From positions 1,740,748-1,804,747 of the forward strand of contig NZ_FQXY01000011.1 in the NCBI RefSeq assembly GCF_900130125.1: DNA of 64,000 nucleotides. The letters are read 5' to 3'. Position 1 is the first letter of the stretch. Each line of letters starts with the position of its first letter. Of this stretch, positions 45,080 to 53,606 are shown in pieces. Origin of the DNA: Bacteroides congonensis. GTDB taxonomy: Bacteria; Bacteroidota; Bacteroidia; Bacteroidales; Bacteroidaceae. A model generated the notes under the pieces. That model saw nothing but the letters and a program-made list of their open reading frames with translations. It had not been told where the DNA came from and searched no databases. Both the position numbers and the translations under genes were made by a program.

Positions 45080-48000
45080 ATGAAGACAATATTTTCAAGA
45101 TTGATACTGGCGCTTGCATTCTTGTTGGCGGCAAGTGCGACTTCGGCAGAAGAAATCGACCTGAAGGAGTTGCGCTACACATACGAAAACCATTTAATGA
45201 CTAACGATAGTCTGTCGGAATATCTTTTTCACTTGGAATATCCGATGCTAATGACCGTCAACCATGCCGGTTCTCCGGCAGACAGCACTTCGCTTCGGTT
45301 ATGGGAGAAGAAGGAAGGTGAGACTGAATACATTTTAGTGACCGAAGTGCATGATCACAGCCGGGCATCCGGCACTGCTCATCTCTGGAACCGTACCGGA
45401 ACTTCAGGCAAAGTAAGAGAGGACACATTGGCGATGAAAAACGCACAGGCATTCTTTTGCCGCATTTTACCTGCCGGTTATTATAAATTGACAAGCATAA
45501 GAAAAGGGGAAAGAATGTCTGCCGGCTGCTTGCCCGAACTGAAAACAAATATCTATGCGCAGGCAATAGCTGCTTCAAAATCTGATCCGTTGACAGTAGA
45601 ATTATATCGGTGGGGCGTTTGCAGTTGGAATGCTCCCTATCGGAAAGATGGGACCTTATACTATCAGCTTTCCGTGGAATGCAACCTGACGGTGGATATT
45701 GAAACGTATGATGCGGGAAACAGTACGCTGTTTTTGAAGGATGCCAAAGGAGTGGCCATTGTGCAAAGCACAAACAATAAGATTACACAGCAAGCATTGA
45801 CTCCGGGCAATTATATGCTAAGCATGGCTGTGGAAGAAGGATATTGCAAATCGGGTATACGCATCACGTCAACCGATGAAATAGGTAATACGATTGAACG
45901 TCCCATCCCTATCAGTGCTTCGGGATATCGCTCTTTCAGAACTGAAATATCCCACTTGTCGGACACCTACGGCGAGAAGGAAAAAGACATTTTCTATTCT
46001 TTCAATGCGGAAGCGGAAACGATATGTGTATTGGATGCTTATTATTCTTCCATGACAGAGAAAAGCCGGATTTTCATCACGGTGCTTAATGAGAAAAAAG
46101 AGGTGGTAGAGAAAGTATCTTCCGATTTATATAGTGCACGATTGGTTTGCAGGCTCGCCCCAGGCATATATTATCTGGTGTGCGAAGGAGGGTTAGGACT
46201 CGATGGAACTTTAGTGGTCGATACTAAAATCAGACCGGTAAGTCCTACACCACCCACACCGGAACCTGAACCCGCCCCCGTGCCTACTCCGGAACCGCAA
46301 CCAAAGCCGGAGCCTGAAATCCCCGAGCAGCCGGAAAGTTATATTCCTTCTGCCACCCGGAATTACATTCAAACCATTGTCCCGACAATCGGCAGTGACT
46401 CCGTAGCCAACTTCTCCTACTTGAGTAAAGCCCGGCATCAGATTCAGTATTATGACCATTTGGGCCGTCCGGAGCAAGAGATTGAGTATAAAGCATCGCC
46501 TTCAAAAAAGGATTTGATAACCTATCGCCAATATGACGAACTGGGGCGTGACAGCCGCCAGTGGCTACCCACCGAACGTGCCGAAAGCACATCGGGAGTC
46601 TGGATGAAGCCTGATGCCTTTATCTCGAATGCCGGAAAGCTATATGGTGACAAATCTGCCTGTAGTTCTACCGTATATGACGGCTCGGCGCTCAATCTTA
46701 TAAAGGAAGAATACGGACCCGGAGAAGAATGGCAAACTGCCGGACACGGCATCAAGCACGATTACCGTGTCAACACATCCGACGACCATTGCCTTTGGTT
46801 GAGCAGCGGGGGAGTAAGGGAGCTTCCCCGGCTCCTGCAACACGGCACATATCCCGCCTATGAACTAAAAGTGGAGTCGGCGGAAGACGAAGACGGACAT
46901 ACGTCCTACAGCTTTACCGACAAGCAAGGACATCTCATCCTAAACCGAAACATCGCAGATAATGATACACTGGACACCTACCATGTGTATGATGACTACG
47001 GCAACCTTTGCTTCGTCCTGCCACCTGCTGCTACCGACAATCTCTCGTTGCTCCTTCAGACGGGAGAACTGCCGGATGGTGAAGCCTGCCGGACTATGTT
47101 AGACAAGTACGCCTATCAGTATTGTTACGACTACCGCAACCGCTGCATCGCAAAGAAACTTCCGGGCTGCGACTGGCAGGAAATGATCTATGACACCGCC
47201 AACCGCTTGATTTTCAGTCGCGATGGCAATCAAAGGAAACGTGAGGAATGGAGCTTCCTGTTTTCTGATTCGTCGGAACGCTCGGTATTATCGGGAATCT
47301 ATCACGGAACATTAAACGCCGCCTCTTATGAAGCATTCAACGTATATGCAAGTTTCAAACCTGAAAACGCTTCGACTCTCTACGGCTACGTGCTTCATTA
47401 TCCGGCGGAAATCAATCCGGACAGCCTTGAAGTACTGAAAGCCAATTATTACGATACGTATGATTATAAAGAGCATTTGTCAGGTTTCAATGCTTCACTG
47501 GAGTATGTGGAGGATGAAAATTACGGTAAGCAATATGCAGACATTGCCAATCTGCACTGCAAAGGTTTGATCACCGGAAGCATGACCAGTACGCTGGAAA
47601 GCGGTGAAGAACTGTATGGCTGCTATTATTACGATTATAACCGGAACCTAATCCAGTCGCGCCAAACGACCTTGAACGGAATTACTCTGGTGGATAAGTC
47701 GTCTTTCAATTTTAGCGGAAATCCCACTGCCACTTGTGAAAAGTATGGCAATGATATCACTTTATGCAAGGCCTACACTTACGACCACGCAGGAAGACTG
47801 ACCTGTGAGAATCATGTATGCGAAAACGATACTACCGCCTTTCTTTATTCTTTCGATGAAATCGGTAGAATGAAAAGTCTCACCCGTATCAACGGAAAAG
47901 ATTCTCTGACCACCATTAACAGCTACAACATCCGTGACTGGCTGACAGGAATCGACAGCCCTGTTTTTAAACAGTCGCTTCACTATACGGATGGTGCAGG

Positions 48001-49582
48001 CACTCCCTGCTATAATGGCAACGTGAGCAGCATGATATGGCAGACGGATACCTTGGCCACTCGAGGTTACAAATTCTCTTACGACGGTCTTTCACGATTG
48101 AAAGACGCTAATTACGGTGAAGGTTCGTCTCTGACCGATAACTCGAACCGGTTTGATGAACAGGTGACAGCGTATGATAAAATGGGAAACATCCTTGCCT
48201 TGAAACGGTACGGTCAGACTTCTGCTTCCGCATACGGATTGATTGATGATTTATCTTTGTCGTATGATGGCAATCAATTGCAAACAGCAAATGACAATTC
48301 TTTGAATTCGGTGTATGTCAATGGTTTCGAATTCAAAGATGGAGCAAATGAGGATATAGAGTACTTTTACGACAACAATGGAAATTTAATACAAGATTTA
48401 AATAAAAAGATTACTGATATTCAATATAATTGTCTAAATTTACCCGATCGGATAGAGTTCGGAGATGGCAACAGTATTTCCTATCTTTATGATGCGAACG
48501 GAACGAAGCTCCGGACAACGCACGTGATAGATGGAGTGACTACTACCACCGACTATTGCGGCAATGCGGTCTATGAAAATGGAGTGTTTCACAAGTTGTT
48601 GACGGAGTATGGATACGTCACTCTCGCGGACACGGCATACCATTACTTTCTGCAAGACCATCAAGGGAATAACCGTGTAGTGGTCAATCAAAACGGAACG
48701 GTAGAGGAAGTAAACTATTACTATCCGTTCGGCGGTATATTTGCTTCAACGTTTTCCGTACAGCCTTATAAGTATAATGGTAAGGAACTGGATAGAAAAG
48801 GTGGATTGGATTGGTATGATTACGGGGCGAGGATGTATGATGCTGCGATAGGGAGATGGCATGTGACCGATCCGTCGGCTGAAAAGTTTTATTCTCTCAA
48901 TGCTTACAATTATTGTTTTGACAATCCTGTGAAACATGTAGACCCGGATGGAAAACAGGGTAGACCTGTCAGACCACCGGTAAGAAGAGGTTATAGAAAT
49001 GCGGGAAGACCTAATCCTTATGCTTTTTATCCAAGAGGAATGAGACCACAGTCTTATACGCAAAAGACTTCTGTGTCTTATCGCGGTAAAAGTCCAAAGA
49101 AAATGGAAATTATGGAACCGCCTGTTCTTTTGCAGACAGTTAATACTCCTGGGGGAAATGAGGTGCAGATGAGTAATAATAATGAGTGGGGAATGAAAAT
49201 CTCTGGCGGCATAGATCTTGCAAATAGCTATAAGGATTTCAAAGAATTGCTGATTAGTCTCGTTAGTACTGTACGTTATGGAGAAAATGGCGTCGTTCAA
49301 AACAGTACAGAGATAGTAATTGATGACCCTCAATTGGCTATGCAACAGCTTGAGTATGAAGCAGAAGCAAGAAATATCGAAAAGGAATTGGGAGAAGTCG
49401 ATATTACAGGTAAATCAATGATAGAAATTATTGAAATGCTTGCCGAACGTAAACAAGTCATACAAGATAGACTCGGCTTATCTCCAAAAGAAATTATACA
49501 GACTGAATTTTATATTCATCCCGAAAGATTTCAGCCTGGAGTAACAGTAAGACGGGTTTTGCCGACAATTATTCAACACTAA
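45080..49582 (+). CDS. Large RHS-repeat core protein with variable C-terminal tail (candidate effector)
   Basis: 1500 residues. Signal peptide 'LILALAFLLAASATSAEE'. N-terminal beta domains to about 385; a Pro/Glu linker about 388-423 (TPPTPEPEPAPVPTPEPQP); a DUF6443-like entry ('ARHQIQYYDHLGRPEQEI'); YD repeats through about 1280; the conserved RHS core with 'YYYPFGGIF', 'YKYNGKELDRKGGLDWYDYG', 'MYDAAIGRWHVTDP' and terminal 'VDPDGK' near 1290. The remaining 210 residues are unlike the rest, start basic and Pro-rich and are more AT-rich in DNA; this is where polymorphic toxins are attached. I recognise no toxin fold there. A 76-residue membrane protein is encoded 7 bp downstream. Confidence 0.85.
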   Translation: MKTIFSRLILALAFLLAASATSAEEIDLKELRYTYENHLMTNDSLSEYLFHLEYPMLMTVNHAGSPADSTSLRLWEKKEGETEYILVTEVHDHSRASGTAHLWNRTGTSGKVREDTLAMKNAQAFFCRILPAGYYKLTSIRKGERMSAGCLPELKTNIYAQAIAASKSDPLTVELYRWGVCSWNAPYRKDGTLYYQLSVECNLTVDIETYDAGNSTLFLKDAKGVAIVQSTNNKITQQALTPGNYMLSMAVEEGYCKSGIRITSTDEIGNTIERPIPISASGYRSFRTEISHLSDTYGEKEKDIFYSFNAEAETICVLDAYYSSMTEKSRIFITVLNEKKEVVEKVSSDLYSARLVCRLAPGIYYLVCEGGLGLDGTLVVDTKIRPVSPTPPTPEPEPAPVPTPEPQPKPEPEIPEQPESYIPSATRNYIQTIVPTIGSDSVANFSYLSKARHQIQYYDHLGRPEQEIEYKASPSKKDLITYRQYDELGRDSRQWLPTERAESTSGVWMKPDAFISNAGKLYGDKSACSSTVYDGSALNLIKEEYGPGEEWQTAGHGIKHDYRVNTSDDHCLWLSSGGVRELPRLLQHGTYPAYELKVESAEDEDGHTSYSFTDKQGHLILNRNIADNDTLDTYHVYDDYGNLCFVLPPAATDNLSLLLQTGELPDGEACRTMLDKYAYQYCYDYRNRCIAKKLPGCDWQEMIYDTANRLIFSRDGNQRKREEWSFLFSDSSERSVLSGIYHGTLNAASYEAFNVYASFKPENASTLYGYVLHYPAEINPDSLEVLKANYYDTYDYKEHLSGFNASLEYVEDENYGKQYADIANLHCKGLITGSMTSTLESGEELYGCYYYDYNRNLIQSRQTTLNGITLVDKSSFNFSGNPTATCEKYGNDITLCKAYTYDHAGRLTCENHVCENDTTAFLYSFDEIGRMKSLTRINGKDSLTTINSYNIRDWLTGIDSPVFKQSLHYTDGAGTPCYNGNVSSMIWQTDTLATRGYKFSYDGLSRLKDANYGEGSSLTDNSNRFDEQVTAYDKMGNILALKRYGQTSASAYGLIDDLSLSYDGNQLQTANDNSLNSVYVNGFEFKDGANEDIEYFYDNNGNLIQDLNKKITDIQYNCLNLPDRIEFGDGNSISYLYDANGTKLRTTHVIDGVTTTTDYCGNAVYENGVFHKLLTEYGYVTLADTAYHYFLQDHQGNNRVVVNQNGTVEEVNYYYPFGGIFASTFSVQPYKYNGKELDRKGGLDWYDYGARMYDAAIGRWHVTDPSAEKFYSLNAYNYCFDNPVKHVDPDGKQGRPVRPPVRRGYRNAGRPNPYAFYPRGMRPQSYTQKTSVSYRGKSPKKMEIMEPPVLLQTVNTPGGNEVQMSNNNEWGMKISGGIDLANSYKDFKELLISLVSTVRYGENGVVQNSTEIVIDDPQLAMQQLEYEAEARNIEKELGEVDITGKSMIEIIEMLAERKQVIQDRLGLSPKEIIQTEFYIHPERFQPGVTVRRVLPTIIQH

Positions 49583-49589
49583 TATATTT

Positions 49590-49820
49590 ATGAGGAAAAG
49601 AAAGAAAAAATGGACGACTAAGAACACCCATATTGAAAGGAAGAAAAAACAAGAATATTATGATAAAGACTTTACCGGATGGGTAGCAAAAATAGGATCA
49701 TGGATGATACTTATTGCAGCAATTATTTTTATAATTGTTGTCGCATTTAATAATCATATTGTTGGCTATGACCACTTCATCGGCATACCTCGTGAATGGA
49801 TACATTCTTTATTAAAGTAA
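49590..49820 (+). CDS. Small basic membrane protein; candidate immunity protein for the Rhs tail
   Basis: 76 residues. Very basic N-terminus ('MRKRKKKWTTKNTHIERKKK'), then one membrane helix ('IGSWMILIAAIIFIIVVAF') and a short C-terminal part. No homologue recognised. Its tight coupling to the Rhs gene (7 bp) and its position right behind the variable tail are typical of immunity genes; a membrane location would fit a toxin acting on or entering through the inner membrane. This role is inference. A perfect hairpin follows its stop. Confidence 0.65.
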   Translation: MRKRKKKWTTKNTHIERKKKQEYYDKDFTGWVAKIGSWMILIAAIIFIIVVAFNNHIVGYDHFIGIPREWIHSLLK

Positions 49821-49829
49821 CACTTAACC

Positions 49830-49870
49830 GCCCTGATATAAGTTGAACTAAAAACAACTTATATCAGGGC
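49830..49870. terminator. Perfect 16-bp hairpin after the candidate immunity gene
   Basis: GCCCTGATATAAGTTG (49830-49845) pairs with CAACTTATATCAGGGC (49855-49870), 9-nt loop. No T-run follows, yet it sits just after a stop codon. A related hairpin with the same CCCTGATATAA arm is at 51503-51541. Confidence 0.7.
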
Positions 49871-50047
49871 TCACACTTACCCTTTGAAATATACTTCTCA
49901 AATTTTGAACAAAAAGTATTATTATCCCATAAATTTATTCTACCTTTACGACACAAAACAAATCTTCAGGATAAAAAGCAATTCTACATTGTAATATACC
50001 CTCCGGATAAATAGTAAAAAATAATGTTGAATTTAAACTAAAGTACT

Positions 50048-50701
50048 ATGACACACAAACTTATTGTAGCGGGGGTGGTAATATTTTGTCTTCTCTCATG
50101 CAAATCAGAGAATGTATGGGAAGAATTCGAAGACCCGGTATTTATCACTTATCTTCATGATAATTACGATATTCCCATCACGGAAAATGGACACATAGAC
50201 TTGGATAACGATGACACTCTCCGGGCTTTAGGGAAAATAACATTCCTGAATATTAATAATATAAATTGCATAAGTCTGAAAGGTATTAATAATTTGGTCA
50301 GTCTCACCCAGTTATATTGTGGAGGTAATAGGCTGACATCTCTTGATGTAAGTTATCTGGATAACTTGTTTGAATTGGATTGCTCGAACAATTACTTGAA
50401 ATCCATCAATGTAAGTGGATGTAGTGATTTAGAGATTCTTTATTGTAACAACAATCAAATAAAAAAATTAAAGCTTGAAGGATGTAAGCATATAATGTGG
50501 CTAAAATGTGGGAAGAATCAACTTAAAGAATTGGACATAAGAGGACGAAACAGTCTCAATGCCATATCTTGTGTTCCGCAAACTGATGATAAAAATAATA
50601 TCCAGAACCTAACTATCATAATGTCTCCTGGAATGAAGCAAATTTGGGAAGAATCCTGGGCAAAGTGGAATCAAAATGTAAATGCTATTTTTAAAGAATA
50701 A
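50048..50701 (+). CDS. Leucine-rich-repeat lipoprotein
   Basis: 217 residues. Lipoprotein signal 'MTHKLIVAGVVIFCLLSC'. From about 60, five to six LRR units of the Bacteroides internalin-like type: 'LVSLTQLYCGGNRLTSLDVSYL', 'LFELDCSNNYLKSINVSG', 'LEILYCNNNQIKKLKLEG', 'IMWLKCGKNQLKELDIRG'. Surface-exposed binding protein or decoy. It has an AT-rich composition like the Rhs tail, so it may be part of the same variable cargo. The 227-bp gap before it holds the hairpin and nothing else I can name. Confidence 0.8.
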   Translation: MTHKLIVAGVVIFCLLSCKSENVWEEFEDPVFITYLHDNYDIPITENGHIDLDNDDTLRALGKITFLNINNINCISLKGINNLVSLTQLYCGGNRLTSLDVSYLDNLFELDCSNNYLKSINVSGCSDLEILYCNNNQIKKLKLEGCKHIMWLKCGKNQLKELDIRGRNSLNAISCVPQTDDKNNIQNLTIIMSPGMKQIWEESWAKWNQNVNAIFKE

Positions 50702-50807
50702 GTACAGATGAAATACGAAGGTTGCCACATCTTGTGCATCAACCTTATGTCAGGGGTGGAGTCTGAATGTTAAATGTTTGTATTTGTATGAAATAAGCCT
50801 TTTTTAG

Positions 50808-50839
50808 TTTGCTTGAATGTAATTTATAAATTACCTTTG
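50808..50839 (+). promoter_or_regulatory. higBA promoter with 16-bp palindromic operator
   Basis: -33 TTTG (50808-50811), 20-bp spacer, -7 TACCTTTG (50832-50839). The perfect palindrome GTAATTTATAAATTAC (50819-50834) overlaps the -7 box. The start ATG is only 4 bp beyond the box, so the transcript would have little or no leader. Confidence 0.8.
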
Positions 50840-50843
50840 TATT

Positions 50844-51197
50844 ATGAAAGTTAGAGAAGTAATAACGTATAAAGGGTATTTTGATGAGTTTTTCAAAAAA
50901 CAACCTCAGAAGGTTCGTGATAAAATTATCAAGATATTGGATATAATCGAACAGATAGACCGAATACCTTTGACGTACTTGAAATATATTGAGGGCACTA
51001 ACGGATTATTTGAGGTTCGTGTACAATTAGGCAATAATATATTTCGCATCTTTTGTTTTTTTGATGGTAATAAGTTGGTGGTTCTGTTAAGTGGCTTTCA
51101 GAAAAAGACACAGAAGACACCACCCGAAGAAATAAAAAGAGCCGAACGACTTATGACTGATTATTATGAAGAAAAAGGAAAGGAGATAATAAAATGA
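50844..51197 (+). CDS. higB: HigB-type (RelE/ParE superfamily, Gp49-like) toxin
   Basis: 117 residues. Typical 'YKGYFDEFFKKQPQKVRDKIIKILDIIEQID' helix pair, 'YLKYIEGTNGLFEVRVQLGNNIFRIFCFFDGNKLVVLLSGFQKKTQKTP' core strands and a Lys-rich end. Likely a ribosome-dependent mRNA interferase. Toxin-first order, and the antitoxin start overlaps the toxin stop (ATGA), as in higBA modules. Probably translated from a leaderless or nearly leaderless mRNA. Confidence 0.92.
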   Translation: MKVREVITYKGYFDEFFKKQPQKVRDKIIKILDIIEQIDRIPLTYLKYIEGTNGLFEVRVQLGNNIFRIFCFFDGNKLVVLLSGFQKKTQKTPPEEIKRAERLMTDYYEEKGKEIIK

Positions 51198-51484
51198 ATA
51201 CAAAGACTTTAGACCAGATTAAGAATGAATATTACGGTGAGATTGGAATGCCGGAACGGGATAGGCTTGAACGGGAACTTGAGGCTTTGCGTATCGGTTT
51301 TAAGATACGAAATGCAAGAGAAAAGTTGAATATGACTCAAGCTGAACTTGCAAGCCGTGTCGACAAAAAACGTACTTTCATATCGAAAGTGGAAAATGAT
51401 GGAGAGAATATCACTCTCAAAACATTGTTTGATATTGTGGAACGCGGACTTGGTGGTAAATTGAATATCGAAGTTCAAATTTAA
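51194..51484 (+). CDS. higA: HigA-type XRE antitoxin
   Basis: 96 residues. Cro/C1-type HTH at about 36-92: 'NAREKLNMTQAELASRVDKKRTFISKVENDGENITLKTLFDIVERGLG'. Would neutralise HigB and, with it, repress the palindrome at 50819-50834. Overlaps higB by 4 bp. A bidirectional-type terminator follows. Confidence 0.93.
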   Translation: MNTKTLDQIKNEYYGEIGMPERDRLERELEALRIGFKIRNAREKLNMTQAELASRVDKKRTFISKVENDGENITLKTLFDIVERGLGGKLNIEVQI

Positions 51485-51502
51485 GGCTGAATCTATATTT
51501 TC

Positions 51503-51552
51503 CCCTGATATAAACTGACTAATAACGAGTTTATATCAGGGTAATTCTTTTT
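51503..51552. terminator. Terminator between higA and the convergent BspA-like gene
   Basis: Perfect 14-bp stem CCCTGATATAAACT (51503-51516) / AGTTTATATCAGGG (51528-51541), 11-nt loop, then a T-rich run on the plus strand. Serves higA and possibly the convergent gene. Shares its outer arm with the hairpin at 49830. Confidence 0.85.
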
Positions 51553-51556
51553 TTTC

Positions 51557-52606
51557 TTATTTCTTATAAACCAACTTACTCGGCACCCCGTCTCCAAACA
51601 AACTATCACCCAGCGTTGTAATCTTATCTCCCGTAGCCAACACATAACGCAGATTATCACATCCCATAAATGCACCGAACTCGATAGCCGTCACACTGGC
51701 CGGCAGTTCCAATGTACCGCAAAGGCGACCGCAGTTGCTGAACACACGCTGTCCGATAGACTTCAGATTATGCGGTAATTTCATATTCAACAGGTACTTC
51801 TTCTGTGCAAAAGTGAAATCGGGGATAGCCGTAGCGTTTGTCTTGGAAATATCGACCGACACCAGATTCGGCATATAATCGCGGATAAGTTTGAAATCAG
51901 CATTATCCAGTTTTCCTTCAACGGTCAGGAAATTGATATCACGAGGCTGCAATCCCGCTTTCAGAATCTCCTCTTCCAGTTTGCCCATAAGTCCTACCTG
52001 CAAAGTCGCTTCCACCGGCTCACCTTCGATGAAAGCAAAGTTCTGCCATCTGTCCTTGTAGCGGTAAGAGTCGCTGCTACCCAGCGGGACGAAGATAGCG
52101 GTAACACTGTCCGCCAATGCTTCCGGCAACAGGTTGGGAGCGGTCTTTTTGCGGATCTGGCAGATTTTCAGATTCTCGCATCCTTTGAAGGCGGCATCTT
52201 CGATATTCTTGGTCTTTTCGGAGAGGATAACTTTTTCTAAAGTCTGCTTACCTTTAGTCACTCCGTCCACTATATTGGAGAAAGCATAGGCAGGGATGAA
52301 GTTCGGCATATAAATGTAGAACTTGCCGTTTGGATAAGTTCCCGACTTACCGCTGTACATCTTTATTTCGGCATTCGAAATATCCAGCACTTTCAGGTTA
52401 TCGAACTCGTCACGCAGGTGCCTGAAGTCTTCGGCATTCAGTTTTCCGGTAAGGGTGAGGTGGGTGACGGCGTTGGCTTCGTCTTCCGTCATCATGGAAA
52501 TCAATGTTCCGGGTTTGCTTACATAGTACGTTTTACTCACTTGCGCTGCGGCTCCTAATGTGTTGGCAGCCAATAAGAAGCTTATCAATAGTAGTTTAAA
52601 TTTCAT
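51557..52606 (-). CDS. BspA-like leucine-rich-repeat exported protein
   Basis: 349 residues from the ATG at 52606, chosen over one 24 bp upstream because it begins the signal peptide ('MKFKLLLISFLLAANTLGAA'). Repeats of the BspA/TpLRR type: 'VTHLTLTGKLNAEDFRHLRDEFDNLKVLDISNAEI', 'LEKVILSEKTKNIEDAAFKGCENL', 'LKSIGQRVFSNCGRLCGTLELPASVTAIEFGAFMGCDNLRYV'. Surface or periplasmic binding protein; partner unknown. It stands alone between higA and a divergent CPBP protease gene. Confidence 0.85.
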   Translation of the reverse strand: MKFKLLLISFLLAANTLGAAAQVSKTYYVSKPGTLISMMTEDEANAVTHLTLTGKLNAEDFRHLRDEFDNLKVLDISNAEIKMYSGKSGTYPNGKFYIYMPNFIPAYAFSNIVDGVTKGKQTLEKVILSEKTKNIEDAAFKGCENLKICQIRKKTAPNLLPEALADSVTAIFVPLGSSDSYRYKDRWQNFAFIEGEPVEATLQVGLMGKLEEEILKAGLQPRDINFLTVEGKLDNADFKLIRDYMPNLVSVDISKTNATAIPDFTFAQKKYLLNMKLPHNLKSIGQRVFSNCGRLCGTLELPASVTAIEFGAFMGCDNLRYVLATGDKITTLGDSLFGDGVPSKLVYKK

Positions 52607-52709
52607 AATTTTGCGGATTTGTTCTGACAAATATAGGAAAAAACAGGATTACATGATGTTTTTTTATGTTTTATATCTAATTTTGTAGCCGGATTAACAA
52701 ATTGTAAAG

Positions 52710-53606
52710 ATGGCGGCAGACGATATTGTAGAGAAAAAAGAGCCAAAGAGACTTCCTGTATGGGCGTGCATCCCACTGTTCATTGTGGTGTTTCTGGTAT
52801 TCATGGGATTATATGGTACGTTGACTCAAGGTTTCTTGTCATTGGTGCTTGGTGTGGAAGCCCGCCATCCGGGGATGGTGGGGTATATTCTGCTCGAAAC
52901 CAGTATGTTGTTGGCTGTCCTTACTGCCGCCGCTATCATGCTCCGCTTTGAACGGCGTCCGTTTTCCGATTTGGGACTGTCCGTAAAGGGGCACGCAAGC
53001 GGGCTGTGGTATGGTTTTCTGATGGCTGTCTTGTTATATTTCCTCGGCTTCGGACTGTCTTGGGTGATGGGAGAAGTGGAAGTGACCGGCTTTCAGTTCA
53101 AGCCGTTGGATTTGCTGGGGTCGTTGTTGTTTTTTCTGTTAGTCGCGTTGTTTGAAGAGATTCTGATGCGCGGGTATATTCTCGGACGTTTGCTGCACAC
53201 CCGCCTGAACAAGTTCCTGTCACTGTTCATCTCGGCGGCGTTGTTCGCCTTGCTGCATATTTTCAATCCGGAGATAGACATCCTGCCGATGGTAAATCTT
53301 GTACTGGCAGGCATGCTGTTGGGAGCTTCCTATTTATATACGCGGAATCTTTGTTTCCCCATTTCACTGCATCTTTTCTGGAACTGGATACAAGGCCCGA
53401 TATTGGGCTATCAGGTGAGCGGGAACAATTTCATGTCTACTATGCTGAAACTGCGTATGCCCGAAGAGAACGTACTGAATGGCGGAGCCTTCGGTTTTGA
53501 AGGCTCGCTCATTTGTACAGTACTAATGATCGTGTTTACGATTCTGATAGTCTGGTGGGGTGAGAAGAGAGAGGCGATCAGTCTTGCTGTACCCCGATCA
53601 TGCTAA
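52710..53606 (+). CDS. CPBP-family (CAAX/Abi) intramembrane metalloprotease
   Basis: 298 residues with about eight membrane helices, starting 'VWACIPLFIVVFLVFMGLYG'. Motifs of the family: 'LFEEILMRGYILGRLL' (two Glu and Arg), 'ALFALLHIFNP' (His) and 'ISLHLFWNW' (His, Asn). Some relatives confer bacteriocin immunity or process prenylated proteins; the role here is unknown. Its last 29 bp overlap the convergent tex gene. Confidence 0.9.
   Translation: MAADDIVEKKEPKRLPVWACIPLFIVVFLVFMGLYGTLTQGFLSLVLGVEARHPGMVGYILLETSMLLAVLTAAAIMLRFERRPFSDLGLSVKGHASGLWYGFLMAVLLYFLGFGLSWVMGEVEVTGFQFKPLDLLGSLLFFLLVALFEEILMRGYILGRLLHTRLNKFLSLFISAALFALLHIFNPEIDILPMVNLVLAGMLLGASYLYTRNLCFPISLHLFWNWIQGPILGYQVSGNNFMSTMLKLRMPEENVLNGGAFGFEGSLICTVLMIVFTILIVWWGEKREAISLAVPRSC

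Noticed and set aside
36409..51552. Integrative element spanning the whole accessory block
   Set aside because: No integrase, transposase, tRNA-end duplication or direct repeats at the edges were seen; the block is called accessory from gene content only.
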